A stretch of DNA of 64,000 nt, taken from positions 434,001 through 498,000 of the forward strand of contig JAECYW010000010.1 in NCBI GenBank assembly GCA_023014335.1. The letters run 5' to 3'. The DNA is from Galerina marginata (lineage: Eukaryota > Basidiomycota > Agaricomycetes > Agaricales > Galerinaceae). Of the stretch, positions 33,724 to 45,464 are shown piece after piece. The notes beneath the pieces were generated by a model, which was not told the origin of the DNA, did not search any database, and saw only the letters and a list, made by a program, of their open reading frames with translations. Positions within the stretch are counted from its first letter, which is position 1. Each line of letters opens with the position of its first letter. Both the position numbers and the translations under genes were made by a program.

Positions 33724-35681
33724 TATGACAATATGTTGAAGGGATAACTACGAAGCGAAGAGAGAGGACCGGGAGGGAGGCTTGTTTTCTTCGAGTCTGC
33801 TTTTATTTCGTTTCCGGTCTCTGAACGAAAGGTCAGGGCCGCCGGGAACAGGATCTAGGAACTCTGAAGGATCATGATAAACCCTAAGGTCCTTGAGAAA
33901 TGTAAGGCCAAGATATGCGCCACATCGAGGATGGTGTTGTCAGGCAAGATATTTTTGGGAATCCTCTCGCGATGTCAAAAAAAGTTCAAGGGTTATGCTG
34001 CGCTCAACAAAGTGGTGAACTGTGGCTAGCATCTGGAGGCGCTCGAAGGTTTATTATGCATTACAACGTAAAGCTGCGGATAAACGATGAACCGTCGAAC
34101 AAGAATAGGAGATCAGGACTACCACAAACATTCAGTCAGATAGCCCACGATCCTGAAGAGAAGCTTACTTTGGTTGCCTGAAGGAGTCCAAAGTCGAAAA
34201 TAGAACCGGTTTAGTCGGGAATCTACTTGAGTATCGGGTGTTGCGGTGAGATCTTTTGCGAAAATATGGCTTTTGAGAAGGTCCTTTCGGGAAAACGTGG
34301 GTGGCCGAAGAGCAAGTGAATTCATTTAGCGAGGAAAATGTACAAGTCAGTAAGAAGAGTTCTTAATACTTCTCACTGTAGTGAAGCAATGAACGCAGTG
34401 ACCGGCTGTTATCAGTGCTGTAGACCGGACCAAAGTCTGGAAAAGTAGGGTAGCTGACGCCCTGGGAAGTGAGGCGGGACCGAGCCGAAGGTTATATCGT
34501 CAAGGGTACATCAAGATGCGAGGGGCCTTAAACGCTCATAAGGAATCCAAAATCAAATCAATGAATGCTGATGCCATTTAAGTCAGCGAGTGGAAGTAAA
34601 TTCCTTCGAGAAAACCTATTCATTGACGATGCGATGGAATTTGAAGGATGGAGGTGATTTACTGGCAAAAAGGTGAACAAGGATCAGTACAAGTTTCGCC
34701 GCAGTGGATACTTATTCGGATCATGAAGAGAGACAATCGCCCGACGCCAGATAATCACCGCTGCGACCCTTGATTCAACGATGGGACTGGTCTCGACGCG
34801 CTAGACAAGGGTTGAATCGGTTTCCACCAGAGTGCCCTTCTTTGCTGGTTCTCAAAAAGATATGGTGCTGACAGCGATAAGGAAGAGTTCATTGCACCTT
34901 GCGCCAAATATCGTCGAGACTCTACTCCTCCTATGCATTGTCGTGGACGGGCGTTTCAACGAAGTACTTTCCTATAGGATTCAGGTCATTGTTTTCGACC
35001 CTATACTGAGGCAAATCGACCCTTCAAAATCGTCTGCGTGCCGAATCGATCCAAGCTTTCGCTGAGACCTCAGGGTTATTGTTCAAGAAGTTGTTGCAAA
35101 CAGTGATCGCGAGGGGAGGCGAGGGGAGGCGAGGGGTCAATAGAAAATGTCGACTTAAGCAGCTTCAGAGATGACGATCAACATGGCGGCGGTAGAGTAG
35201 AAATATGTCAAGCGTGTGTGAGCCGTGATGAGGAGAAAGAAAGGAAAGAAGAGTGCCAACAGGAATCAGGTTGACAGCAGCAGGTAAAAGTTTCGGAATT
35301 TCCTTCCATTGCTCACGGCCGTGCCGGGAAATCTTTCAACCAATCGCAGTCGATGAGCGCACTTGCAGAACTTGGCGAAAGAAAGGGTGCTGGAGAGGAG
35401 TGACCTAGTCCACTTGTTTCGAATCCCTAAGTTGAGCCTTCTGTATGAACGGCCAATGGTGAGCAAATGATAAGGGTGGGTCAGACCAATTGACGTCCTT
35501 GACGTAAACCGTCCTGTTTTATCCAAATTCTTGAATGGAACAGTGGTGTCGGGTCTAGACACTCCTTGTCCCAGGATGCTTTATTTAAAACGAACTCTCC
35601 AAGCCCACTTTTTCTTCAAATACCCTCTTATTGTTTCCAGTTGTCTCTTTTAGTCTTTCCCTTCAGGTTGGACTTTTGGCC
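33724..35681. other. About 2 kb intergenic region, no gene seen
   Basis: Only short open frames. A TATA-like TATTTAAA lies at 35583-35590, about 95 bp before the DUF202 gene ATG, followed by pyrimidine-rich DNA. Confidence 0.45.
35111..35136. repeat. G-rich 10-bp tandem repeat
   Basis: Unit GAGGGGAGGC, about 2.6 copies. It has the G-run spacing needed for a quadruplex; its function is unknown. Confidence 0.6.
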
Positions 35682-36727
35682 ATGCAAGCCACAGAGTCGT
35701 CATTAACTGGGTTTGAATACAACTCTCCATTCTCCTCAAGAGGACATGTCGCGGATGTAGAACAGCGCGCTACAGAGAACACACCTCTCCTCGCTGGTCC
35801 ATCATGCAACCCCTTTCAACCAAGTACGCAAGGCTATACTACCGGGCCTTCTCATTTACCGGAGCGACGATTAGGAGGGGACGAGCACAGCTCCGAGAAA
35901 CGAAAGGCGATAGAGTCGCCTGAGCGTTCGGAATCGTGCCGGAGCTCCGAGAGGAATGAACGAGGCTATTCGTGTCCAAGTCGTCGGAGAAGTTCCAGCG
36001 AAAGCGATCACAGACCTGTAAAGGCTACGTTGGCGCGCTCGCCATCGTCTTCAACAGTGCTCAACGAGACCGAAATATGCCAAGGTCTTTTAGCTCCGAA
36101 TGCGGTATCATCACCTCAACATTCTCCACTATTGTTCCTTTCCCAAGGCATTTCCTTGAGCCTCGAGAACTCCGGAAGTGTGGCACGCGACCATTTGGCG
36201 TCTGAGCGGACCTTCCTGGCGTACATGAGAACGAGCTTGGCAATAGCATCGTCTGGCGTTGGTGGGTCTCTTTTCCTATCTGGAAATAAGCCCTCACCTT
36301 CGTGCCTCCCCCATACCTCTTGAGGATTCTAATGAATCATTACTCATTTTCTATCTTCAATGTAGCCTTGGTGCAGCTATTCTCTGCTGCATCCGCATCA
36401 TCCCCTCAAGGATCAACCCATCGACTTCACGTTTACATTCGTCCTCTTGGAGCTACGACGGTTATGGTGGGGCTTTTGGTTCTCATCATTGGTGCGTTCC
36501 TATAGATTTCTCTCTTGGTAATTCATCATGAGTTTTGTGTTGCAGGGGTCACTAGGTATTTCACTGTACAAGCTGCCTTGACGAAGGGTTATTTCCCAGT
36601 TGCACGGATGGCGACAGGATTAGTTGCTGTTTTTCTGACCGCTCTTGTCACTTTAACATTTGCAATCATGATGGCAGGAAAGCTGGAAGCAAAGGAGCCT
36701 GGAAAATATCATATACCCACCTTATGA
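35682..36727 (+). CDS. DUF202 (YidH-like) membrane protein
   Basis: A membrane protein with a C-terminal DUF202 domain, the fold also found in the Vtc1 subunit of the vacuolar transporter chaperone; its own role is undefined. Exons are 35682-36261, 36366-36491 and 36546-36727, giving 295 aa. The first about 170 residues are polar, Ser/Arg-rich and probably disordered. The domain starts ARDHLASERTFLAYMRTSLA and continues with three membrane spans: ALVQLFSAASAS, ATTVMVGLLVLIIG and ATGLVAVFLTALVTLTFAIM. An ATG at 35682 starts the frame; an upstream TTG is not credible. The first intron is 104 nt, the second 54 nt. Confidence 0.82.
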
Positions 36728-37347
36728 CCATCTATTTTTTTTGACTGGCTCTTCACATTGTCACTTCGCAGCTTAAAGCATTTCTATCAGATACCATGGT
36801 TTACTCAGGGCTTTCTTTTGGTGTCTAATCTGGATGAACTTAGCTTGCAGGTTCCACTTCACTACCTACTGTATCAAACCTTACTGTACAAGTTACTGTA
36901 TGTAAGGTGCTTAGTGGTTTATGACATAGAAATAGGGGCTTATATATCTACTGGATCAATCTTCGGTCCAGGTTCTTTCCCATCATTCAATGTCCAGGTG
37001 TGTCGGGAGCCTCTTAAACGACATCAAGTATGAGACCATGTTTAATTTACTGCTACATAAATGTGCACATATACCTGCAACTTCGATTATCCATGGACCT
37101 CATCAATGCTAATACTATTGACGCACACAACCTCTTTTTGGATAGCGGGTTCCCACGTCTCCAGGACCGTGAGCCGGACATATGACGGTCGTGAACCTTG
37201 GGACATTTGTTCAACATTTGCTCGTCTCGCTACACCGCGTCAACTGCCACAGAGCTGTAACTTTCTGGGAAGGCTTAAGTCAGCCTTCGTTAGAGCCCAC
37301 TTTCTGCTGGCATCCAAGTGTAAACGGTCACTGGAATTCACCCGAAC
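36728..37347. other. Intergenic
   Basis: Between two tandem plus-strand genes. I see no gene. Confidence 0.5.
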
Positions 37348-38893
37348 ATGCCCACTCAAGCTGAGCGGCGACGTGCTCGGAACAAAGGAAAACCCAATGT
37401 ACGGAAACAACAGTCCTCGAAGGATACCTGGAAGGTGCGAGCGAGCTGTGTTTTCCGCTGATTTTTGGATGCAGGCTAACAACCTCGAAGTTCCTTGCCT
37501 TTGGCTTACTAGTAGCTGTTGCCTCTGCCGGATATTACCTATATGGAGCACGGCAGCTCAATACTCCAGAGTTACAAAATGTAGAGGAAGACCCCATGGT
37601 GGGAAAGAGAGATATCTTCAACGTGGTCGATATACCAGGGAAAGGGAAAGGTGCAATTGCTGCACGCGACATAAAGGTATTGTCATCCTTCATAACGATT
37701 CTGCGTCAAGCTGACCTTAGAATCAGCAAGGAGAGCTGCTTCTTCAAGAAAGACCTCTATTCACTGTTCCGCGGAATGGCGAGTCCTTCTCCTCAACTAT
37801 GAAACCCACGAGCTGATGACCCCCTTCGTCTGAATAGTAAACTCGTCGCCTGCACAGCTCATCGCGGAGAAGTTGGTCAAACTTGATCCCGACGAACGGG
37901 AGGAATTCTTCGAGCTTTCCTACGTTAATTTCCCGGAGGACTTAAAGCCAGAAGAGCACCCAAACGAAGTTGCTCTGTCCATCTTCCAAACGAACGCGGT
38001 GTCGGCTGGTGAAGATGTGGGCATTTTCACGACTATGGCGCGTTTGAACCATGGTTGCTCCAGTGCGTTTAATGTCGTTTACAGTTGGCGGAGTGAAGGT
38101 AGCTATTTGGTCGTATATGCCTTGAAGGACATAAAGCAAGGACAGGTATGGTTGGCATTTGAACCTTTCCCTAAAAATTAAATTTAAAAATCTTCTTCAG
38201 GAACTGTTGACGACTTATACAAATACCAAAAAGCCACGAGATCAACGAAGGTGAATATCAGCTACTTTCTTTTTGCCTATCAATTTAATTTATTCAAAAT
38301 CATAGAACTTTTCTGAGTGAACAATATGGATTCCACTGCACTTGTAACGTTTGTGCTCTTCCTGACGAGGAGTCAAAAGCTTCGGATGGACGGTTGTCAG
38401 AAATCTCTTTACTATATGAGCAATTCGCCGCCTGGGGAAAGAATGAAATCGAAGGTGCCGACGCCATCGAAATTATACGCACAATCTGGCGAGTTGAAGA
38501 CGAAGAAGGTTACTGGAGCGAACGTGGGTCGCTGGCCGCGGACGCAGCGTGGATAGCAGCGTCACATTCTGAGTGAGTGCTTGATTATTTACGCGACCGC
38601 TGAGCGGTGTGGAACGGAATCACTGATGTCTTTTCCGCAGTGCGATGGCCACGCAATCGTGGGCACGAAAAGCCGTGGAGTGGTTCACCATCGAGATTGG
38701 CGCGGATACGCCTCAAGTACGAACACTCATGACGATCATGGATCGACCAGAGTCGCATAAGGCTTGGGGTACTCGTGATGCCGTAGCAGTGGGAGGGCCA
38801 GAAGAGGGTGCTCGTGAGTCGGCTTATTCGTTTTTCTTTGATCCAGTTGTTGATTTCATCAATGGACGTATCAGATTGACGTTAACGTGGTAG
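37348..38893 (+). CDS. Membrane-anchored SET-domain protein
   Basis: A predicted lysine methyltransferase of the fungal SMYD-like SET group; the substrate is unknown. Seven exons: 37348-37434, 37491-37676, 37727-37778, 37838-38145, 38201-38250, 38306-38572 and 38641-38893. They give 400 aa in frame. A hydrophobic segment at residues 30-48 (FLAFGLLVAVASAGYYLYG) follows a basic N-terminus, so it is probably a tail-in membrane anchor. The SET core begins VVDIPGKGKGAIAARDIKQG. It contains ARLNHGCSSAFNVVY near residue 179 and ELLTTYT, the pseudoknot residues. A post-SET Cys cluster follows (GFHCTCNVC). The intron 37779-37837 uses a GC donor. An anchored SET protein may modify a non-histone target; that is inference. 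Confidence 0.85.
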
Positions 38894-39699
38894 TGCTGAG
38901 AGCACCAAAACTCCGTTGAGGACATACAGAGGCAACGTCAGCCCCCTAGTGTCAGCGCGAGAACTCCGTTCATGGTAAAAATGGAATCCGGTCGCACGAC
39001 ATTTCGGGAGGTCTGCCTTTTTTCACTGTAGTTGACTGTTGAACTATTAGACTCTTTCACCGGCGGGCTCCTTAACTGGACGAACGTAACAATGCAGGCG
39101 TGCGGCGAAGTCCTTGCGGACGGATCGAGACCGTAACGGTTTTTTTTTGCCAGTACCGTTTCAGTGTTTCTCTGGGGTGATAACCCGGGCCCATATCGTT
39201 ATCATTCCCTTGTATCAGCTGATTCTCTCATTTGTTGTGGATGTATGTACTGTCATTGAAATTGCAATGGAACAAGTGAACGGTCTATTGCTCAAAGAGT
39301 AGGCAGATCCGCTTCTAAGAGGAGGCGCCGCGAAAACGAGTCGCTAAACCGACGTCTCCGCTGATGACACGGTGTAACAGGGACGGGGACGCCCAAATGA
39401 AAGGGCCAGAGAATTGCCGGCTGACTGTGAAAGGCTTACCTGACCAAACACGTTACGGGTTGACTCCGAGTAGGCCACGTCCAAACTTCTCAAATACCAC
39501 CATCACCTTCTCGCCTCTCTTTTTCTCTTTTCTTCCGGCATCGAAGGTTATCTTCAAACCCTCCGGCATTGCCTTTCTATAAGAAAAGCTAGTCGGCCGT
39601 CTATACCGGTATTGTTATCTTCGTCTGTCTTCCCCAATGACCATTTCCAATCGTACCACATTTTCCCCAGCGTTTCCTCTCCCTTTCGCCGCCTTCTCC
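38894..39699. other. Intergenic, reductase promoter
   Basis: No gene seen. A CT-rich tract lies at about 39510-39540 and a TATA-like TTCTATAAG near 39575, about 125 bp before the chosen ATG. Both are common in highly expressed fungal promoters. Confidence 0.4.
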
Positions 39700-42050
39700 A
39701 TGGCTTCCTCTTCCTCAGACGCTGCCATCTTAGCTCTAGGCGTCATTCTCGCTGCTCTTTACATCTTCCGTGACCAGCTATTTGCTGCGTCAAAGCCAAA
39801 GGTAGCCCCAGTCACCACTTCCAAGGTCGCCAATGGGTCCGGCAATCCTCGCGACTTCATTGCTAAAATGAAGGAGGGTGTGAGTCTTTCTTTCCTTTCT
39901 TTATTGTCACCTTTCTCAAATAGTCCCTCTACAGAAAAAGCGTATCGTGATTTTCTACGGCTCGCAAACCGGCACGGCGGAGGAGTACGCTATTCGTCTG
40001 GCAAAGGAGGCCAAACAAAAATTCGGCCTCGCCTCACTCGTCTGCGACCCAGAGGAGTACGACTTTGACAACCTTGACCAGCTGCCTGACGACTGCGCCG
40101 CTTTCTTTGTAATGGCAACTTACGGCGAGGGTGAACCTACGGACAATGCCGTTCAGCTTATGCAAAACTTGCAAGACGAGTCCTTCGAGTTCAGCAACGG
40201 AGAACGGCAAGCTAGAAGGCTTGAAATACGTTGTCTTTGGCCTTGGTAACAAAACCTACGAACATTATAACCTAATCGGACGCAATGTCGACAAGGAATT
40301 GACCAAAATGGGCGGCATTCGTATTGGCGAGAGAGGCGAGGGTGACGACGACAAGAGCATGGAAGAAGACTACTTGGAATGGAAGGACGGCATGTGGGAG
40401 GCATTTGCTACAGCTATGGGCGTTGAGGAGGGTCAAGGAGGCGATTCAGCAGACTTCGTCGTGTCGGAACTGGAAACGCATCCCCAAGAAAAGGTCTATC
40501 TCGGTGGGTGTCTCCCTTGTTTAACTAATCGAACGACCCTTAAATTCTGCACCCTTGCAGGCGAATATTCTGCTCGCGCTCTCACGAAGACCAAGGGAAT
40601 CCACGACGCTAAGAATCCTTATCCGGCTCCCATAACTGTATCCCGCGAACTTTTTGCCCCACACGCTGACCGGAATTGCGTTCACGTTGAGTTCAATACC
40701 GAGGGCTCTGGTATCACCTATCAGCACGGAGATCACGTTGGTCTGTGGCCTTTGAACCCCGATGTCGAGGTCGAACGACTTCTTTGTGTGTTGGGCCTGC
40801 ATGATAAGCCGGACACCGTCATTGGCATAGAATCGCTGGATCCTGCTCTTGCCAAGGTGCCTTTCCCGGTGCCCACCACTTACGGTACTGTTCTGCGTCA
40901 CTATATCGATATCAGCGCAGTTGCTGGCCGTCAGATTCTCGGTTCGCTGTCCAAATTCGCTCCCACACCTGAAGCAGAAGCATACTTGAAGAATCTCAAC
41001 ACAAACAAGGAAGAATACCATCAGGTGGTTCATGACGGATGCCTCAAACTCGGCGAAGTTCTCCAATTGGCCGCTGGTAACAGCTTCCAAGTTGTACCTT
41101 CCCCCGAAAATACCACTGTTTGGAAGATTCCTTTTGATATTATCGTCTCTGCCATTCCTCGTCTTCAACCCCGATACTATTCTATCTCATCCAGCCCAAA
41201 GCTTAACCCCAACTCTATTCACGCAACCTGCAGTTGTTCTCAAATACGAAAATGTGCCCAGCGGGCAAGTGCCTCATAAATGGGTCTATGGTCTCGGATC
41301 AAACTTCCTGCTCAACCTCAAGCACGCGGCGAACAACGAACCGGTACCTCTCATCTCTGTGGATGGCGCAGAACGTGTTGCTGTCCCGGCATACCTCATT
41401 GAAGGTCCTCGCGGCGCTTACAAGACTGAAACACACTTCAAGGCCCCCATCCATGTCAGACGCTCAACGTTTAGGTTGCCCACGAACCCTAAGAGTCCCG
41501 TTATTATGATTGGTCCTGGAACTGTAAGTACCGTGTTTTCCAAGTCCATCTTGTTACTGAACATTTGGATAGGGCGTAGCTCCATTCCGTGGTTTCGTCC
41601 AAGAGCGTGTCGCACTTGCTCGTCGTTCTATCGAGAAGAATGGGACCTGATGCTCTCGCCGATTGGGGTCGCATCTCTCTGTTCTACGGTTGCCGAAGGG
41701 AGGACGAGGATTTCTTGTACAAGGACGAGTGGCCGAAGTACGAGGAAGAGCTTAAGGGTAAATTTAAGATCCACTGCGCCTTCTCTCGCCAAAACTACAA
41801 GCCGGATGGAAGCAAGATATATGTGCAGGATCTCATTTGGGACGACAGGGAGCATATCGCGGATGCCATTCTCAATGGTAAAGGCTACGTCTACATCTGT
41901 GGTGAGGCCAAGAGCATGAGCAAACAGGTCGAAGAGGTCCTGGCCAAGATCCTTGGTGAATCCAAGGGTGGCTCAGCTGAAGTAGAGGGTGCTGCAGAGA
42001 TTAAACTACTGAAGGAACGGTCAAGGCTCATGCTGGATGTTTGGAGTTAA
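39700..42050 (+). CDS. ncp1: NADPH-cytochrome P450 reductase, with three apparent frameshifts
   Basis: Passes electrons from NADPH through FAD and FMN to microsomal P450s; ER membrane. Exons are 39700-39879, 39935-40503, 40561-41523 and 41573-42050. After removing one base in each of the last three exons they give 728 aa, the normal length. The N-terminal anchor is AAILALGVILAALYIF. The FMN domain has FYGSQTGTAEEYA and MATYGEGEPTDNA. The FAD site is RYYSISSSP, and the NADPH sites are GPGTGVAPFRG, FYGCRR and YICGEAKSM. A further ATG at 39637 would add 21 residues; MASSSSDAAIL is preferred. The extra bases lie near 40205, 41232 and 41645, each inside a conserved segment. Assembly error is more likely than a dead copy of this usually single essential gene. 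Confidence 0.9.
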
Positions 42051-42320
42051 TTTGGTTTGACATAGAGTTATACGACCTGTAATGAACCCCTTCCTAATTA
42101 TGCGTGACCTCCAGTGTTTCGTCGTACTTTCAATGGCCTCGGTATACACATTCTTTACCACTATTTACTTTATCCTATATTGCAGAACGAAATAGATCTC
42201 CTCCCCATTCTGCATCGAGATTGTGTAGAACAATAATTTTGACTGTTGACACACCCGATCAAATCCGACTACAGAGCTCGGTCCGGATTTTCCCACATTC
42301 TTCATCCTGCTGCTTTTCTT

Positions 42321-43526
42321 ATGTTGAGGTGGTCGAGACCACTACGCCTTCGTCAATTCTCGACATCAGGTGCCAGGTGGAATGTACGTCGACCAGAATC
42401 AGCTAATTTTCAGCACCGGGATACATCCTTCAAATCTGCAGACTGCTGGCACTCCAGAATCCATTTCGGAGGACACTGTCGTCAAAACAGACACCCCTTT
42501 GCCCACCGAATCCAACGCGGAATCCCGTACACCTCCTGAGTCTCGCGAAAATCTACCTCCGTACGACCTGGATCTTGTTAAAAATCGCATTCGGGAATGG
42601 TCGGAGCAGGCCACGATTAGTCTTCGAAACCGAGCCGATGACTTCACGGCGTCTACAAAAACGACCTTCTCTCAGCTCGGCTCGCAGCTGAACAGGGTTA
42701 CTGGATACGAGGAAATTGAAGCTTTGAAGCGTGGTGTCGTTGCACAAGGTATGAAATTTCTACTTCTGATACGGGGCTTAACTAAACTAGACTACTGGTG
42801 ACACTCAGAGGATCGGATAAATGCTGCCCGTCAAGCTGCCCGAGCCGCAAAGTCGGCTTTTGAGCAGGCTGTCGTGCAGAGGTCAAATTCACAGCGTGAA
42901 GTGAATGACCTTTTGCAACGTAAATCAAGCTGGACGGATAGCGACGTCGGTCGATTTACGACGCTTGTCAGGCAAGACCACCTGTACGAGCAAGAAGAAT
43001 TTCGGGCCAAAACTTCCGTGGACTGAGACTGAGGAAGCCGTGGAACGCGAATTTAGCGAACTATTACGCAAGATTCTTGCACGCTATCACGAGGAGCAAG
43101 TGTGGTCGGATAAAATTCGCAGTGCTTCGACTTACGGATCGCTCGCTGCCCTCGGCCTTAACATGCTCGTGTTCATCATGGCGATCGTAATTGTGGAGCC
43201 GTGGAAGCGGAAACGTCTAGCCCAAACGTTTGAGAGGAAGATCGAAGAATTGAGCTCCGATAATGAGACCCGCCTAGGATGCCAGCATGCAGTCTATTGG
43301 TCAATTAATCACCCGGCAGGCAGAATTGACTGAGGCTCTGAAGGAGGAGGTCAAGAAGAATCTGGAGGTTGTAACAGAACTGCCTAGAGAAGGAAGTCTT
43401 GAAGCGACTACACCAGTCGTATTTGTTGAGTCATCGCAGCCGGCGAGATGGCAATGGGAAGTCGCGGCTATCAGTGTCGGCGCCTTCGTCGCAGGTGTTT
43501 TGAGTACAGTAATATTTGGACAATAA
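42321..43526 (+). CDS. she9: She9/Mdm33 mitochondrial inner-membrane protein, with two apparent frameshifts
   Basis: An inner-membrane protein that shapes mitochondria (Mdm33 family). Exons are 42321-42376, 42414-42748 and 42809-43526. With two surplus bases removed (near 43022 and 43277) they give 368 aa. The N-terminus is a mitochondrial presequence (MLRWSRPLRLRQFSTSGA). The coiled-coil body contains DDFTASTKTTFSQLGSQLNR, then QREVNDLLQRKSSWTDSD and LARYHEEQVWSDKIRSASTY. The first membrane span is SLAALGLNMLVFIMAIVIVE and a second closes the protein (VAAISVGAFVAGVLSTVIFG). The first intron is only 37 nt, so that join is less certain. The 3' end is 39 bp from the convergent methyltransferase. 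Confidence 0.85.
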
Positions 43527-43565
43527 CAGATACAATAAAATGACTCTGATTATCGGCTGCATGGT

Positions 43566-44833
43566 TCAGACATTTGTACTCCGGTACACCCGACAATGCA
43601 CCCTAGGACATTGGTTAGTTAAATTTGTATCCACTTGGCCTCATTCACAAACCTTTCCAGGAGCAGTTCTCCGACCGAATGCGACATCTCGCACTTCTTC
43701 CCAGGTGTCAATGTTCCATTTATTCCAACCCCATCCGTTCTTCATCTAAAATATTCTCAGAAACGAATGGCACATTGATTTTGGATTTTACCTCCGGCTT
43801 TTTGTGAGGAGCAAGAATGACAAGCCAACGAACCTTCATGCTAAGTTGCCAAAGAAGAGCAAATAGACTAGAAGGGTTTTCGATAAGATGAAGGGCGAAG
43901 GAGCAAACTACCATTTCAATGAGTGGGGTTCCTATTTGTTGGTCTTGTTCGGCTTCGTTTGAAGTTTCTGAAGGATCTGAAAGTACTATTGTCCGCAGCG
44001 AACCGTCTACAATGCTAACAGATACCTCTGGCATCCTGCCTTCGGCGATAGCTTCGAAAGATAACTCGGCGCAAGGATAATTCGTTCGTTCATTGTAGGC
44101 CATGGCGGTGAACTGCAAAATAGGGACTCCCCATGGGTGAGCACTATTTCACTGAGAGAAAAGGCTGACACACAGGATCTGTCGCTGCTATCTGAGGTTT
44201 TGGGAACTCAGGCCCAAGAATAATAGGATTGATCCAGCCTTTCCGACGCGGGACTGGTGGACGAGAGGACGCCGGAGTTGTCCCAGAAGCCCGTTGTTCA
44301 CGATAAAGCATTTTCCCTGTGTTACACCATTCAATAAAGGCCACAGTTGCTTCTCCACTGTGCGAAGATAAGAACAAGTCAGCCATTCATTCCTAAGTCC
44401 AACGACTCAGGGGACGGGGCACCTTCCTGAAAGAAAGACTTTCATCAGTGATGCTGTAAGTGGATAAAAATCCCGTTCACTTGCCGCAGGCCAGATCAAA
44501 TAGCATTATTTGATCTGGAGTAATTTTTGAAATGCTGGTCTGTTCCATTTGCCACCATCTGGCGTGAAGGTCAAACCTCTGTTGGCGAAAAGTCAATTTG
44601 TGATAATGTCACCTATTTAACCATGAAAATAAACAAAGGCGAATTCCAGGATAATGAGGATTGCGATATGTCGCCCCCACTTTCAAATAATACTGTCGAG
44701 TATTCCGTACTTTTAGTTGGCGGCATTCGAGTTGCAGCACCCGACGCACCTCCGCAACCCCAAGTTCGCCATAATTGTTGCGCATTGAAGTGGATAAATT
44801 TCCATTGACAGCAATTCTATCGCCTCGAGACAT
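43566..44833 (-). CDS. SAM-dependent methyltransferase-like protein, one apparent frameshift
   Basis: A conserved fungal protein with a class I methyltransferase fold; the substrate is unknown. Exons are 44833-44750, 44692-44613, 44558-44481, 44357-44174, 44112-43792, 43745-43653 and 43602-43566. Motifs: EYYLKVGATYRNPHYPGIR, SAM-binding FDLACGNGEATVAFIEW, ERTNYPCAELSFEAIAEG, IEMVVCSFALHLIENPSSLF and LVILAPHKKPE. The end is KNGWGWNKWNIDTW, then GELLLERVHCRVYRS. One extra base near 43694 breaks the sixth exon; without it the last exons close in frame. The third exon holds a perfect 12-bp hairpin (44491-44518). It is divergent from the 66-aa gene, 115 bp away. Confidence 0.82.
44491..44518. repeat. 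Perfect 12-bp inverted repeat within a coding exon
   Basis: Arms CCAGATCAAATA and TATTTGATCTGG around a 4-nt loop GCAT. It lies in the exon that encodes the segment just before the SAM-binding motif. Confidence 0.85.
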
Positions 44834-44948
44834 AGATGGCTAATGCAACAGTGTAAGAGTCAAACAAAACTTTGAAGTAGTAATTGGGTAAATAGCCGGA
44901 CGTTGACATCGATAAGCTCAAAGCCGACCCGTTAATTCTTCAGCTAGA
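44834..44948. promoter_or_regulatory. Short shared promoter region, 115 bp
   Basis: The start codons of two divergent genes are only 115 bp apart, so both promoters must lie here or inside the opposite gene. No clear TATA box was seen. Confidence 0.5.
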
Positions 44949-45209
44949 ATGTCATCGTGAGACAGAAGCTCAGGCTGACGGCTGTCAACGTTGACAGTGT
45001 GAACGGAAACTCGGAGACTGGCGGTGGAGAAGATAAGCCACAATCTTAACAAATCACAGAGAGTACCCGAGCTGAAGAAAGCAGTGATCAGGTTTCATAC
45101 ACGAGGTGAGACAAAGGAAACAGCATACAATTTACTTTCTCGGGCTTTGGAGACTATCAAGTCTACTGGAGGGGATCACCTTTATGAGTCCGACATTGAT
45201 GATTTATAG
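44949..45209 (+). CDS. Small protein of unknown function, 66 aa
   Basis: Exon 1 is 44949-44956 (ATG TCA TC) and exon 2 is 45017-45209, joined over a 60-nt intron (gtgaga to ctcggag). The protein is charged and helical, with RVPELKKAVIRFHTRGETKE, TAYNLLSRALETIK and the acidic tail ESDIDDL. It reads like a genuine conserved small protein, but I cannot name the family. The exon join is inferred from frame alone; the acceptor cggag is not ideal. Confidence 0.5.
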
Positions 45210-45464
45210 TATATATAACCTCCAGTTTAATGAAATATAACCTTGTGAGTACATATGTGAGTCGCGATGAAAGACTTTTGAGGTGGCTGTGCGTCGCTGA
45301 CTTGAGATCGCGGCAATTCAAATTTAAGCACGGTAAATGCCGTTGAGTTGGTGGTCTTCCTCAACACATCATGTTCTCAAGTCCACCCAAGTCCACCAGT
45401 AGTCCTGGCTCGGCTCGGCACCGTCAATTCACTTTTGCAGTAAACCACAACTTTATCCGCCTCT

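Noticed and set aside
41161..41233. A 73-nt intron that would repair the second reductase frameshift
   Set aside because: It would remove RYYSISSSP, an essential FAD-binding motif, so a surplus base is the better explanation.
40131..43333. Programmed +1 frameshifting as an explanation for the breaks
   Set aside because: The sites share no slippery motif and occur in many unrelated genes only on one side of the window.
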